Origin: Pantoea sp. Eser
GTDB lineage: Bacteria > Pseudomonadota > Gammaproteobacteria > Enterobacterales > Enterobacteriaceae
Reading direction: 5' to 3'
Assembly: GCA_009830035.1 (NCBI GenBank)
Contig: SZZY01000016.1
Span: forward strand, 1-64,000
DNA length: 64,000 nt
Part shown: positions 1 through 12,278 of the stretch, one piece after another
Position numbering within the stretch: position 1 is the first letter of the stretch
How the letters are laid out: the number at the start of each line of letters is the position of its first letter
Notes under the pieces: model-generated
Told to the model about the DNA's origin: nothing
The model's database searches: none
What the model saw: the letters and a program-made list of their open reading frames with translations, nothing else
Program-made: the position numbers and the translations under genes

Positions 1-2
1 TT

Positions 3-122
3 TGTCTGGCGGCTGTAGCGCGGTGGTCCCACCTGACCCCATGCCGAACTCAGAAGTGAAACGCCGTAGCGCTGATGGTAGTGTGGGGTCTCCCCATGCG
101 AGAGTAGGGAACTGCCAGGCAT
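3..122 (+). rRNA. rrf: 5S ribosomal RNA
   Basis: A 120-base match to enterobacterial 5S rRNA, ending in the complementary CTGCCAGGCAT tail. It is the promoter-distal gene of an rRNA operon whose 23S gene lies outside the window. The third base of the mature 5' end is T where E. coli has C (TGTCTGG against TGCCTGG), which slightly weakens the terminal helix. It is followed by tRNA-Asp and tRNA-Trp, the arrangement of E. coli rrnC. Confidence 0.97.
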
Positions 123-207
123 CAAATTCGTTCCTTTTCCCCTGACAAGGAAAATAACGGGAACAGACGGATATCAGCCAGTTGCTGATAGCTGTGAAAG
201 CATCGGT

Positions 208-284
208 GGAGCGGTAGTTCAGTTGGTTAGAATACCTGCCTGTCACGCAGGGGGTCGCGGGTTCGAGCCCCGTCCGTTCCGCCA
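208..284 (+). tRNA. aspT: tRNA-Asp (anticodon GTC)
   Basis: A 77-base cloverleaf beginning GGAGCGG and ending in the encoded CCA. The anticodon GTC lies at 242-244, and the T-loop GTTCGAGCC is present. It sits 85 bases after 5S rRNA and is probably co-transcribed with it. Confidence 0.97.
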
Positions 285-292
285 CCCTATTT

Positions 293-368
<76 letters not shown>

Positions 369-377
369 GAAAACGAT

Positions 378-404
378 CCTTTGCTTCGGCAAAGGCTTTT
401 TTTT
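378..404 (+). terminator. rRNA operon intrinsic terminator
   Basis: The stem CCTTTGC/GCAAAGG is closed by a TTCG tetraloop and followed by eight Ts. It sits 10 bases after tRNA-Trp and ends the rRNA-tRNA transcript. Confidence 0.9.
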
Positions 405-485
405 GCCTGTAAAAAGCCCAAAACAAAAAACCAGCTAAAATGCACTGGCTTTTAACGCGTGTTTATCCCACTTCCTGCTTTTAAT

Positions 486-620
486 TCAGCTATTTTGCCT
501 CACCAGAACTGGAAACTTCAGCAGCTGACGAATATGCGCTTGCTGATCGCTGTTTTGTAACCAGACGGCATAAAGCGGGCGTACCGCCACCGGCGTATCC
601 GGAATGACCATCAGTTCACT
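486..620 (-). pseudogene. hdfR: 3' remnant of hdfR fused to comM
   Basis: The last 44 codons of this reading frame do not match ComM. They match the C-terminus of the LysR-type regulator HdfR, including the conserved stretch RPLYAVWLQNSD. In E. coli the order after rrnC is hdfR, maoP, comM, with hdfR and comM on the same strand. Here the comM frame runs directly into the HdfR tail without a stop. A deletion therefore removed the end of comM, all of maoP and about 235 codons of hdfR, and happened to keep the frame. The remnant has no DNA-binding domain and only a fragment of the effector domain. The identification is from recalled family sequence; the junction is placed just after the ComM residues THLQEA. 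Confidence 0.8.
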
Positions 621-1262
621 CGCCTCCTGTAAATGCGTACGGTTTATTGCTGCTCCTTCCGCCAGATCGGCCAGCGTACGAGACACTTTTAAAATTCGCT
701 GCCATGCCCGGACCGATAAACCCAGCTTCTCCAGCACCGACTCTAGCCATTCAGCATCTTCTTTGCCAATCTGACACCAGTGCAGAATTTCTGCGTTGTT
801 CAAATGAGCATTAATCTTGCCTGAGCGCGCCAGCTGGATCGCGTGTGCGGCGACGACCCGCTGACGCACTGTCGCTGATCCTTCTGCCGCCCGGCGTTGT
901 TTACTCAGCATCCCACTGGGCAGCAGCGGAACTTCCAGCGACAGATCTAAAGCGATCAAGAAAAGGCCCCGACAACTTGCTGAGATAACGCAGTACCTGC
1001 TGGGGCGAGCAGCGATTGTGTTGCCCCTGATAATGTACGGTGGGACTGGGATTCATCGCGGCAATCAGCTGAAACCGCGCCGGGTAGGTGACTTTTGCCC
1101 GGGCACGGGAAATGGCAATCAGCCCCGATTCTATCGGTTCGCGCAGCGAGTCGAGTACCTTGCGATCAAATTCCGGTAATTCATCTAAAAACAGCACACC
1201 ATTATGTGCCAGAGATATCTCACCGGGCCGGGGTATAACAAGCCGCCGCCAATCAGAGCATA
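621..1262 (-). pseudogene. comM: comM (yifB) magnesium-chelatase-like AAA+ ATPase, truncated at both ends
   Basis: ComM is a hexameric AAA+ helicase that promotes branch migration in recombination and natural transformation; the intact protein is about 505 residues. Only the C-terminal part remains. It keeps the Walker B region ([11 protein letters not shown]), the segment AAMNPSPT, the arginine-finger region SGPFLDRF and the helical end LSVRAWQRILKV. One extra base near 952 breaks the frame just after FLDRF, and another shift occurs near 1240 before [10 protein letters not shown]. Everything upstream, including Walker A, is gone, and the gene abuts truncated aceB on the opposite strand. The 3' end is fused to hdfR. 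It is certainly non-functional. Confidence 0.88.
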
Positions 1263-1264
1263 GT

Positions 1265-2580
1265 TTGCAGGATCGCCGGATCGGAACTGCCGGTCCGCCG
1301 GATCGCAAAATAGTTATTAACGCCCTGAATGCGAAAGTAAAAGTCTTTATGGCAGATTTCAAGGACTCGCTGTCACCGGAGTGGAATAAGCTGATTGAGG
1401 GACAGCTGACCCTGCGTGAAGCGGTACAGGGCACCCTGAGCTATACCAGCGACGCCGGCAAAAAAATTTACCAGCTGCGCGCCGATCCCGCCGTGCTGAT
1501 GTGTCGGGTGCGCGGCCTGCATCTGTCGGAAAAGCATGTCAGCTGGCAGGGTAATCCGATTCTCGCCGGGCTGTTTGATTTCGCGCTCTATTTCTTTCAC
1601 AACGTTCGCCCGTTGCTGGCGAAAGGCAGCGGCCCCTATTTCTATCTGCCCAAAACCGAAAGCTGGCAGGAGGTCGCCTGGTGGCGTGAGATCTTTAGTT
1701 TCAGCGAGGATCGATTCGATCTGCCGCGCGGCACCATCAAATCCACGGTACTGATAGAAACCCTGCCAGCGGTCTCCAGATGGATGAGATCCTGTGGAAT
1801 CTGCGCGATCACATCGTTGGCCTTAACTGTGGGCGCTGGGACTACATCTTCAGCTATATCAAAACGCTGAAACAGCATGCGGATCGGGTACTGCCGGATC
1901 GCCAGTCCGTCACCATGTCTCAGCCTTTTCTGGACGCCTATTCACGCCTGCTGATCAAAACCTGTCATCGACGCGGTGCGTTTGCGATGGGCGGCATGTC
2001 AGCCCTGATCCCGAGTAAAGATCCGGCGCGTAATGCCTGGGTACTGCAACGCGTTACGGAGGATAAGCAGCGCGAAGCGCACAATGGTCATGATGGTACC
2101 TGGATCGCCCATCCCGGTCTGGCGGACACCGCGATGGCGGTATTTGATGCGGTGCTGGGCAACCGGCCTAACCAGCTATCGGTCACACGGGAAGAGGATG
2201 CTCCGATCGACGCGACGACGCTGCTGGCGCCCTGCACCGGTGAACGCACTGAAGCGGGCATGCGCGCCAATATTCGCGTAGCGCTGCAATACCTTGAAGC
2301 CTAGATCAGCGGCAACGGCTGCGTGCCGATTGATGGCCTGATGGAGGATGCCGCCACGGCAGAGATTGCCCGCACCTCAATCTGGCAATGGATACGTCAT
2401 CAGCAAACCCTGAGCAGTGGTCAGCAGGTCACTACTGAACTGTTTCTGCGCTGGCTGAACGAAGAGCTCCACCTGTTGCAGCAGAGCCTTGGCGAAGCGG
2501 CACAGCTGATGGCGCAAATCACCACCGAACGCGAGCTGGTCTCATTCCTCACTCTGCCGGGCTATCGCCTGATCCCCTGA
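1265..2580 (+). pseudogene. aceB: aceB malate synthase A, 5'-truncated and broken
   Basis: Malate synthase A condenses glyoxylate with acetyl-CoA in the glyoxylate bypass; E. coli AceB has 533 residues. Homology begins near LQDRR at 1265, so about 85 N-terminal residues and the promoter are missing. The active-site landmarks [29 protein letters not shown] and NGHDGTWIAHPGL are still readable. Lesions: a one-base deletion near 1770 (ETLPAV to MDEILW); TAG at 2302-2304 replacing the conserved Trp of EAWISGNG; and an in-frame loss of some 12-17 residues near 2495, between QSLGE and AAQLM. The segment after the stop stays open to the true TGA. The gene is clearly dead. Confidence 0.93.
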
Positions 2581-2597
2581 CTCTCGGAGACATTGCC

Positions 2598-3901
2598 ATG
2601 ACACGTACTCAACAAATCCAGCAACTCGAACAGCACTGGCAGCACCCGCGCTGGGAAGGCATTACCCGTACTTACAGTGCGGCAGAGGTGGTGAATTTGC
2701 GCGGCTCGGTACAGCCCGCCTGCACTCTGGCCCAGCGCGGCGCGGAAAAACTGTGGGCGCAGTTCAACGGAGATGCGAAGAAGGGTTATATCAACAGACT
2801 GGGCGCGTTAAGCGGCGGGCAGGCATTACAGCAGGCGAAAGCCGGTATAGAGGGGATCTATCTCTCTGGCTGGCAGGTGGCCGCCGACGCCAGCGTGGCG
2901 GGACAGATGTACCCCGATCAGTCGCTCTACCCGGTTAACTCGGTGCCGGAGGTGGTGACGCGCATCAATCAGACCTTTCAGCGTGCCGATCAGATTCGGT
3001 GGTCCAGCGGGATTGAAGCGGGTGGCAGTCGCTATACCGACTTCTTTCTGCCGATCGTTGCCGATGCCGAAGTGGGATTCGCCGGCGTGCTGAATGCGTT
3101 TGAGCTGATGAAGGCGATGATTCAGGCGGGAGCGGCGGCCGTCCACTTTGAAGATCAGCTGGCGGCGGTGAAAAAATGCGGTCATATGGGCGGTAAAGTG
3201 CTGGTACCGACGCAGGAAGCGATACAAAAACTGGTGGCTGCCCTTCTGGCGGCCGATGTCATGGGCGTACCCGCGCTGCTGCTGGCGCGTACCGATGCCG
3301 ATGCGGCCGATTTAATTACCTCCGATTGCGATGAATACGATCGTCCATTCATCTGTGGCGACCGCACCGCAGAAGGGTTCTTCCGCACCAATGCCGGTAT
3401 CGAGCAGGCGATAAGCCGCGGTCTGGCCTATGCCCCTTACGCTGACATTCTGTGGTGTGAAACCTCGACGCCCGATCTGGCAATGGCACAGCGTTTTGCC
3501 GATGCCATTCACGCCCGCTATTCCAGTAAGTTGCTGGCCTACAACTGTTCGCCGTCGTTCAACTGGAAAAAGAACCTCGACGATCGCACCATCGCACAGT
3601 TTCAGCAGGCGCTCAGCGAGATGGGCTATCGCTTCCAGTTCATCACGCTGGCCGGGATTCACAGCATGTGGTTCAACATGTTTGATCTGGCCCACGCCTA
3701 TGCGCAGGGCGAGGGCATGCGCCACTAAGTTGAGAAAGTGCAGCAGCTTGAATTTGCCGCGCGCGATCGCGGTTACAGCTTTTTATCACATCAGTAGGAA
3801 AAGTGGGCACTGGCTATTTTGATCGGGTCACCACCACCATTCAGGGCGGTAAATCGTCGGTAACGGCGCTGACCGGTTCGACTGAAGAGCACCAGTTCTG
3901 A
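2598..3901 (+). pseudogene. aceA: aceA isocitrate lyase, broken near the 3' end
   Basis: Isocitrate lyase cleaves isocitrate to glyoxylate and succinate. ATG 2598 follows aceB by 17 bases with a GGAGA ribosome site. The first 376 codons are uninterrupted and carry the catalytic KKCGH motif (Cys near residue 194) and SGWQVAADA. After GEGMRH a TAA at 3726-3728 replaces the codon expected for Tyr of HYVEKVQQ. A TAG follows near 3795 in SHQQE, then a two-base insertion near 3800. The original end GSTEEHQF is still recognisable before TGA 3899-3901. Loss of about 58 C-terminal residues should abolish activity, since this tail contributes to the lyase tetramer (family knowledge). Confidence 0.93.
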
Positions 3902-3922
3902 GTAAATTCCTGACAGCCTCTC

Positions 3923-3944
3923 GCCCGGCTTATCGCCGGCGGGC
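3923..3944. promoter_or_regulatory. aceA-aceK intergenic hairpin
   Basis: An inverted repeat GCCCG...CGGGC with a GC-rich core lies between aceA and aceK, followed by TTTTAT. In E. coli this gap holds REP-like stem-loops that lower aceK expression relative to aceBA; this element is in the same place and could do the same. That role is inference. Confidence 0.6.
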
Positions 3945-3961
3945 TTTTATCGGAGCTGATT

Positions 3962-5655
<1,694 letters not shown>

Positions 5656-5681
<26 letters not shown>

Positions 5682-6488
5682 CCTGACGCGCTTCACGGAT
5701 CACCAGTGCACCCAGTTCGGTAATACGATCGTCGGTCATCCGGGCGATCGGACCGGAGATGGAGAGGGCTGCAAATGCCTCGCCGTGTTCGTTATGGATC
5801 GGCGCCGCGACACAGCGCAGTCCGAGCGCATGCTCTTCATCATCAAACGAGAAGCCCGCTTTACGTACCTGCGCCAGATTCTCTTTCAGGCTCTGCGGCG
5901 ACATCAGGGTCTTCGGCGTGTAGTAATGCAACCCTTTCTGATGCAGCAGCGTCGTGACCTGCTCATCGCTGAGATGGGCCAGAAACGCTTTGCCGGCACC
6001 CGACGCGTGCATCGGCAGCTTGCCGCCAATCGGCGCGGACATGCGTATCAGCTGGGTACACTGCACCTGATCGATGATCACCGCCTGATGATCGCTGAGA
6101 TCCAGCACCGCCAGATTGACCGTTTCGCCCGAGGCATCCATCAGGCTGCTCAGCACCGGATGCACCAGCGCCAGCAGATTGCGACTCTGTAAGAAGCTGC
6201 TGCCCACCACAAAAGCATGTGCTCCGATGGTCCACAACCCCAAATCGCCCACCTGGCGGACAAAGCCCTGCTGCTGCATGGTGCTGAGCAGGCGGTGAGT
6301 GGTGGAGTTAGGCAAACCTGCCTGCTGTGCCAGTTCGGTCAGCGCCACGCTGCCGTAGGAATCTGCAATCAGCTCCAGCAGTGTGTCAGGCCGCGGGTCA
6401 GGGATTGCACCTAGCCGCCCGCGGGTGCGGCAGTGGCGACAGTGCCGAGAGGTTTTTTGCCGCGCTTAACGGGAACAGGCGTCGCCAT
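5656..6488 (-). pseudogene. iclR: iclR glyoxylate operon repressor, broken in the N-terminal domain
   Basis: IclR represses aceBAK. The original start is ATG 6488-6486 behind an AGGAGAT ribosome site, giving MATPVPVKRGKKPLG. TAG at 6413-6411 replaces the Gln of TGQVQSLTRG (CCAGG read as CTAGG). Two extra bases near 6385 shift the frame inside RGLTLLELI. From VALTELAQQAG onward the rest of the winged helix and the whole effector domain (GKLPMHASGAGKAF, DDEEHALGLRC) are clean to the TAA. A protein starting at GTG 6348 would lack the first helices of the DNA-binding domain. Loss of the repressor alongside its dead operon is consistent with relaxed selection on the whole regulon. Confidence 0.92.
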
Positions 6489-6680
6489 GATCAAATCTCC
6501 TTAGGAATGTGGAAATCATTTTCGTTTTAATCACGCGCTTTGCAAACGCTGGTTTTCTGGTCAGACCTGTTAGCGGCGACCTGAAAATGTCTCAGCTAAG
6601 GTTGCTTTGTCGGTTAACCCGCTTATGACAGAATGACTAACAGCTATTTCAGCCAGCAGATTGACGTGGATGGGCCAACA

Positions 6681-9600
6681 GTGATCAATAAAATCGAAGC
6701 GCTACATCAGCAGCTCGCCCAACGCATTATGGTGTTGGACGGCGGCATGGGCACCATGGATCCAGAGCTATAAGCAGGATTTTCGCGGCAGCCGTTTTGC
6801 CGACTGGCCCTGCGATCTACAAGGCAACAACGATCTGCTGGTATTGAGTAAACCGGCAGTGATCCGTGAGATCCGTAACGCCTATCTGGCTGCCGGTGCC
6901 GATATTCTCGAAACCAACACCTTTAACGCCACCATCATTGCGATGGCGGATTACCAGATGGAAGCGTTATCGGCCGAGATCAATTACGAAGCGGCCCGTC
7001 TGGCGCGTGCCTGCGCCGATGAATGGACGGCAAAAACGCCGGATCGCCCACGTTAGGTCGCGGGCGTGCTGGGGCCGACAAACCGTACCTGCTCGATCTC
7101 GCCCGATGTAAACGATCCCGCCTACCGTAACGTCACTTTTAATCAGCTGGTGGACGCCTACCGCGAATCGATCCGGGCACTGGTGGAAGGTGGCTGTGAC
7201 ATCATCATGATCGAAACGGTATTTGATACCCTGAACGCCAAAGCGGCGATCTATGCGGTCCAGACCGAGATGGAAGCGCTCGGCGTGACGCTGCCGCTGA
7301 TGATTTCGGCACCATCACCGATGCCTCCGGCCGGACGCTCTCCGGCCAGACCACCGAGGCCTTTTACAATTCCCTGCGTCACGCTGAGCCGCTCTCCTTC
7401 GGCCTGAACTGTGCCCTCGGGCCGGACGAGCTGCGTCAGTATGTGGCGGAGCTGTCGCGCATCGCCGAGGGCTACGTCACTGCGCACCCGAACGCCGGGT
7501 TACCCAATGCCTTTGGCGAATACGATCTGGATGCGGAGCTTATGGCGCAGCAGATTGGCGAATGGGCGACCTCGGGTTTATTGAATATTATCGGTGGCTG
7601 TTGCGGGACCACGCCTCAGCACATCGCCGCCATGGTGGCGGCCGTTGAGGGCGTTGCTCCGCGTAAGCTGCCGACGATCCCGGTTGCCTGTCGTCTGGCC
7701 GGTCTTGAGCCGCTCAACATCACCGCAGAATCGCTGTTTGTTAACGTCGGCGAACGGACCAACGTCACCGGTTCAGCCAAATTCAAGCGGCTGATTAAAT
7801 AAGAGAAATATAACGAAGCGCTGGAAGTGGCGCTGCAGCAGGTTGAAAGCGGCGCTCGGATCATTGACATCAACATGGATGAAGGGATGCTCGACGCTGA
7901 AGCGGCGATGGTGCGCTTCCTGAATCTGATTGCCGGTGAGCCGGATATTGCCCGCGTCCCGATCATGATCGACTCCTTAAAGTGGGAGGTGATCGAAAAA
8001 GGGCTGCAGTGCATTCAGGGTAAAGGCATCGTTAACTCCATCTCGATGAAAGAGGGTGAAGCGGCTGGAATATTCGCTGGTCAAAGGCATCACCGAATTC
8101 ATTGAGCAGGATACCGAAGAGGCGCGCCAGCAGGTGCCGCGTCCGATAGAGGTGATTGAAGGCCCGCTGATGTCCGGCATGAACGTGGTTGGCGATCTGT
8201 TTGGCGAAGGCAAAATGTTCCTGCCGCAGGTGGTGAAACCGGCACGGGTGATGAAGCAGGCGGTGGCTTATCTGGAACCCTTTATCGAAGCCAGCAAAGA
8301 GGCGGGGCGCAGCAACGGCAAAATCGTGCTGGCCACGGTCAAAGGCGATGTTCACGACATTGGTAAAAACATCGTTGGCGTGGTGCTGCAGTGCAACAAC
8401 TACGAAATTATTGACCTCGGCGTGATGGTGCTGGGCGAGAAGATCCTGAAAACGGCCCGCGAAGTGAATGCCGACATCATTGGCCTGTCGGGCCTGATTA
8501 CGCCGTCGCTGGATGAGATGGTCAATATGGCGAAAGAGATGGAGCGCCAGGGCTTCACTTTACCGCTGCTGATCGGCGGCGCGACCACCTCTAAAGCGCA
8601 TACGGCGGTCAAAATTGAGCAGAACTACAGCGGACCGACGGTCTACGTGCAGAACGCCTCATGTACCGTGGGCGTGGTCTCCTCACTGCTTTCCGCCACG
8701 TTGAAAGATGATTTTGTGGCGCGTACCCGCAAAGAGTACGAAACCGTGCGTATCCAACACGCGCGTAAAAAACCGCGCACCCCGCCGGTATCGTTGCAGG
8801 CAGCCCGCGACAACGCCACCTCAATTGACTGGCAGCGTTATACGCCGCCGGTGCCGCATCGTCTCGGGGTCAGTCAGGTTGAGGCCAGTATTGAAACGCT
8901 GCGCAACTACATTGACTGGACGCCGTTCTTTATGACCTGGTCGCTGGCTGGCAAGTATCCGCGCATCCTGGAAGATGAGGTGGTCGGCGAACAGGCACAG
9001 CGTCTGTTCGCCGATGCGAATGCGATGCTGGACCAGCTAAGCCCGCAGGCGCTGCTGAAACCGCGCGGCGTGGTGGGAATTTTCCCGGCTAACCGGGTAG
9101 GCGATGACATCGAGATCTATCGCGATGAGCGCCGCAGTGAGCTACTGGTAGTGAGTCATCACTTACGTCAGCAGACCGAAAAAACCGACTTCGCCAACTA
9201 CTGTCTGACGGACTTTGTGGCACCTAAATCGAGCGGCAAAGCGGATTATCTCGGTGCCTTCGCAGTGACTGGCGGGCTGGAAGAGGATGCGCTGGCGGAG
9301 GCGTACGATAGTGAGCATGACGACTAAAACAAGATCATGGTGAAAGCGCTGGCTGACCGCTTGGCAGAAGCCTTTGCGGAATATCTGCATGAACGCGTGC
9401 GTAAAGTGATCTGGGGCTTCGCGCCTAACGAAAATCTCAGTAATGAAGAGCTGATTCGCGAAAATTATCAGGGCATACGGCCGGCGCCAGGCTACCCGGC
9501 CTGTCCCGAGCACACTGAGAAAGCGGCGATCTGGACACTGCTGGAGGTGGAAAAGCAGACCGGCATGCAGCTGACCGAATCCTTTGCCATGTGGCCAGGC

Positions 9601-9762
9601 GCGGCAGTCTACGGCTGGTATTTCAGCCATCCTGACAGTCGCTACTTCGCTGTGGCGCAGATTCAGCGCGATCAGGTGGAGGATTATGCAGCGCGTAAAG
9701 GAATGTCGGTGACCGAGGTCGAACGCTGGCTGGCACCGAATCTCGGCTACGACGCGGACTAA
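6681..9762 (+). pseudogene. metH: metH cobalamin-dependent methionine synthase, multiply broken
   Basis: MetH transfers a methyl group from methyltetrahydrofolate to homocysteine through cobalamin; the intact protein is about 1227 residues. The likely start is GTG 6681 ([15 protein letters not shown]). Lesions in order: an extra G near 6759 in GMGTMIQSY plus three missing codons just after; TAG 7054-7056 after DRPR; a one-base loss near 7305; TAA 7801-7803 in LIKEEKY; a deletion of about 195 codons at about 8055, joining SISMKEG to [10 protein letters not shown] and removing the second half of the pterin domain; and TAA 9325-9327 at HDDYNK. The zinc motif [10 protein letters not shown] and the cobalamin motif [12 protein letters not shown] survive. 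Methionine synthesis would need MetE or an outside supply. Confidence 0.95.
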
Positions 9763-9763
9763 A

Positions 9764-9786
9764 TAAAAAAGCGGCCTGATGGCCGC
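9764..9786 (-). terminator. probable terminator for the minus-strand yjbH transcript
   Basis: GCGGCC-TGAT-GGCCGC forms a six-pair stem. On the minus strand it is followed by a run of Ts (AAAAAA on the plus strand at 9765-9770). It lies about 400 bases beyond the end of yjbH and directly after the metH stop, so it may act for either gene but has the T-tract only on the minus strand. Confidence 0.6.
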
Positions 9787-9789
9787 CTG

Positions 9790-10150
9790 AGGTTGTTACA
9801 AAGTCTGGCCCGGTCGGCTGTGATAACGAGCCAGCGCAGGAAACACGGTCAGATCGGAAAAGACGCAAAAGCTGTCATCCATGACCCGCTCGGCCCGCGC
9901 CGTCCATGGCGCGGGACGCTTTCCTCCTCTGCCCGTGTTCCCTGCGCATTGAGTTTATTCATTGTGGGCAGATTCACCCTGATTTGGATTTGCCAGTAAT
10001 CTGAAGCGTTCAGCTGATCGCCTGAAACGTGTGCCGAAGTCAACGCGATGGGAGCATAAAGCATCGCGGGCTACGGATGGCCCGCGCTGAGCTGCCATGG
10101 ATGGCATTATTTGCGTCTTTACGCAGGGCGTATGCTCCCTGAGCCCGCCT
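9790..10150. repeat. palindrome-rich intergenic element between metH and yjbH
   Basis: This 425-base gap has no convincing gene. It contains a perfect 8-bp stem with a 6-base loop at 9894-9915 (CCCGCGCC/GGCGCGGG). It also contains a 90-base module bounded by the 9-bp inverted repeat GGGAGCATA (10050-10058) and TATGCTCCC (10131-10139). Inside that module are three smaller hairpins: GCGGGC/GCCCGC at 10066-10085, GCCAT/ATGGC at 10093-10104 and GCGT/ACGC near 10111-10122. The arrangement resembles a folded REP/BIME or MITE-like repeat. Whether it is repeated elsewhere cannot be seen here. Confidence 0.5.
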
Positions 10151-10187
10151 ATCAACAGCATGAAGCGGCCCTGAGGCCGCGTCCTGC

Positions 10188-12278
10188 TTAATTAAATCGC
10201 GCGTCGCGAACGGAGGTCAAATTATACAGTGGTACTTACGGCCCAGCATCTGACCACCGTCACGCTTCAGCGGCACCCAGTTGACCTGCGCACGACCGCG
10301 GGTTGGGGTGACGGTGAACAGATCCATCGGAATCGAGATGTAGAACCCTTTGGTGAAGTCACCTTCGCCATACTCTTCAGACGACACGTTAGTCTTAGTG
10401 GCATAGACGCCCACCATCACGCCGCTGTCAAAACGCTTCGACACGTCTACCGTCACGCCCTTATCTTTCGCCAGATACTGACCGACGCTGGTTTTGAACA
10501 GCACATCCTGCATAAACCACGGACGCCAGTAGGCGGTCAGGTTGCCGGTTGAGGCTTTGTAACGGGTAAACTGCATCATGTTGTCCCAGTCACGCTGCCG
10601 GACATAGTTGGCATCAACACCCACCGCCCAGTTAGCATCGACCGGACGATAGAGCAGCTCGCCGCCCACGCCGCCATACATAGTCTCGAGATAACCGCCA
10701 TACAGCTGACCATAAAGGCCATTGCCGAGATGGCCCATATAGTTAGCCTGCAGATCGTTGACGTAAACGCTGTTCTCAACGTAATCGCGGATGTGGGTCC
10801 GCACGCGGGGCAGGCTGGAGTCCGCCGGCGCGCCGTTGTAGTTGAACTTGTCATAGTTATTGGCGAGGTTGCCGAACAGGCTACCGCCCACCAGCAGGTG
10901 ATCGGTCAGCCAGTAAATCGACGTTACCCATCACGCCAACCTGATACATGTAGAAGCTTTCCGGGCCGCCCACTAACTGATTGAGTACCGGTGACAGGCT
11001 ATAGTTCAGTCGATCTTTACGAATCAACATCCCCTGTTCGGTCTGGCCCGGATCAACCGGATTTTCACGCGTCTGCTGCAGCGGCTGCTCATGGCCCAGC
11101 GGATAACCGGCCAAGGTATTGTGCAGGTTGGCGACCGGCGTCACGGTGGTGACCTGCGGCATATTGAAGCGGGACTCGGTGACGCTGATGGTATCAATGT
11201 CCGCCGGCAGGTGATTCATGACGATGCGGTTAGCGCGATCGCCCCCTTCCTGGGTATCGCGATATTTGGTCTGCTCGCCTGACACATACAGCGTGTGGCC
11301 TTTGGTCTGAATGCGTGGACCGTCGAGTCCGGCATTGTACTTCAGGTCAGTCAGCTGATTACCGACCACCGTTGGCTCCAGCAGCTTCGGCTGAGGCTGC
11401 GGGTTATACGCCGGTTTCTCGCTGTCGATGTGCGCCTGACGCAGATCGTTAAAGTTGGTGCGGATGGTGACACCAAACACAAAGGTATTGCCGCGCTCGT
11501 AGCTGGCGTTGATATCTGCCCAGTCGGTCACGCGATAGATGGCACTGACATTGACCTTGCTGCTCTGCGTCAGCCGGCCGGCGAAATCATCCTGATAATC
11601 GTTGCCTTCATACTCTATCTTCAGCCGCAGCGGCTGCCACGGCGTCTGATACTCAACGCCGCCAAACAGGGCCGTTGGGCCATGGAACATCTGCGAGCCA
11701 TTGATCGAGCCCGCTTCGCCGACCCGTGGACGCTGACAGTAGCTGTCACTGTAGGAGCAGAATGGGTTTTTAAACGTGCCACTGTTGCCGAGATAGCCCC
11801 AGCCGAGGCCGAGCGTAAAGTCAAACGGGCCCCAGGCTTTGCTGGCGACCAGATATTCGCTGTCGAACAGGCCGGTACCGCCAAGATCGCGGGTGCCCAG
11901 CGCCACTTCCGGCAGCCAGTAACCTTCCTGCCACAGGCGCAGTTTCAGATCGAAGGCTTTATCTTTGTAGCTCTGATTAACACTGAAGTCTGACACGGCG
12001 CTGTACCGGCGGGTACGCACATCGGTATAGCGCACGGTAGTTTCCAGCCACGGGAACAGCTGCAGCGACGCGGAGTAATAGCGGTACTGATCGTTGTCGC
12101 GCGCGTTAAGGCTAAACTCGCCCTCTCTGGCCATGCGCGCCGTCGGCACCTGCATCAGACCAACGCCACCGAAATCGGATTGTGAAGGACCCACCGGCGC
12201 GGGCTAGGTTTCAGCCTGCGCCTGACAGGCTGTCGCCACAGAAACAGCCAACAGGCTGAAGAGATAACGTTTTTTCAT
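10188..12278 (-). pseudogene. yjbH: yjbH exopolysaccharide outer-membrane protein, broken
   Basis: YjbH is a large outer-membrane protein of the Rcs-controlled yjbEFGH exopolysaccharide operon. The start ATG 12278-12276 overlaps the yjbG stop. A signal peptide (MKKRYLFSLLAVSVATACQAQA) is followed at once by TAG 12206-12204 at the position of a Trp (CCTGG read as CCTAG). The body [20 protein letters not shown] then runs open to about 10885, where one extra base breaks the frame at [16 protein letters not shown] second one-base loss near 10225 displaces the end; the original C-terminus [13 protein letters not shown] can be read to TAA at 10190-10188. Three independent lesions make loss of function secure. 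Confidence 0.9.
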
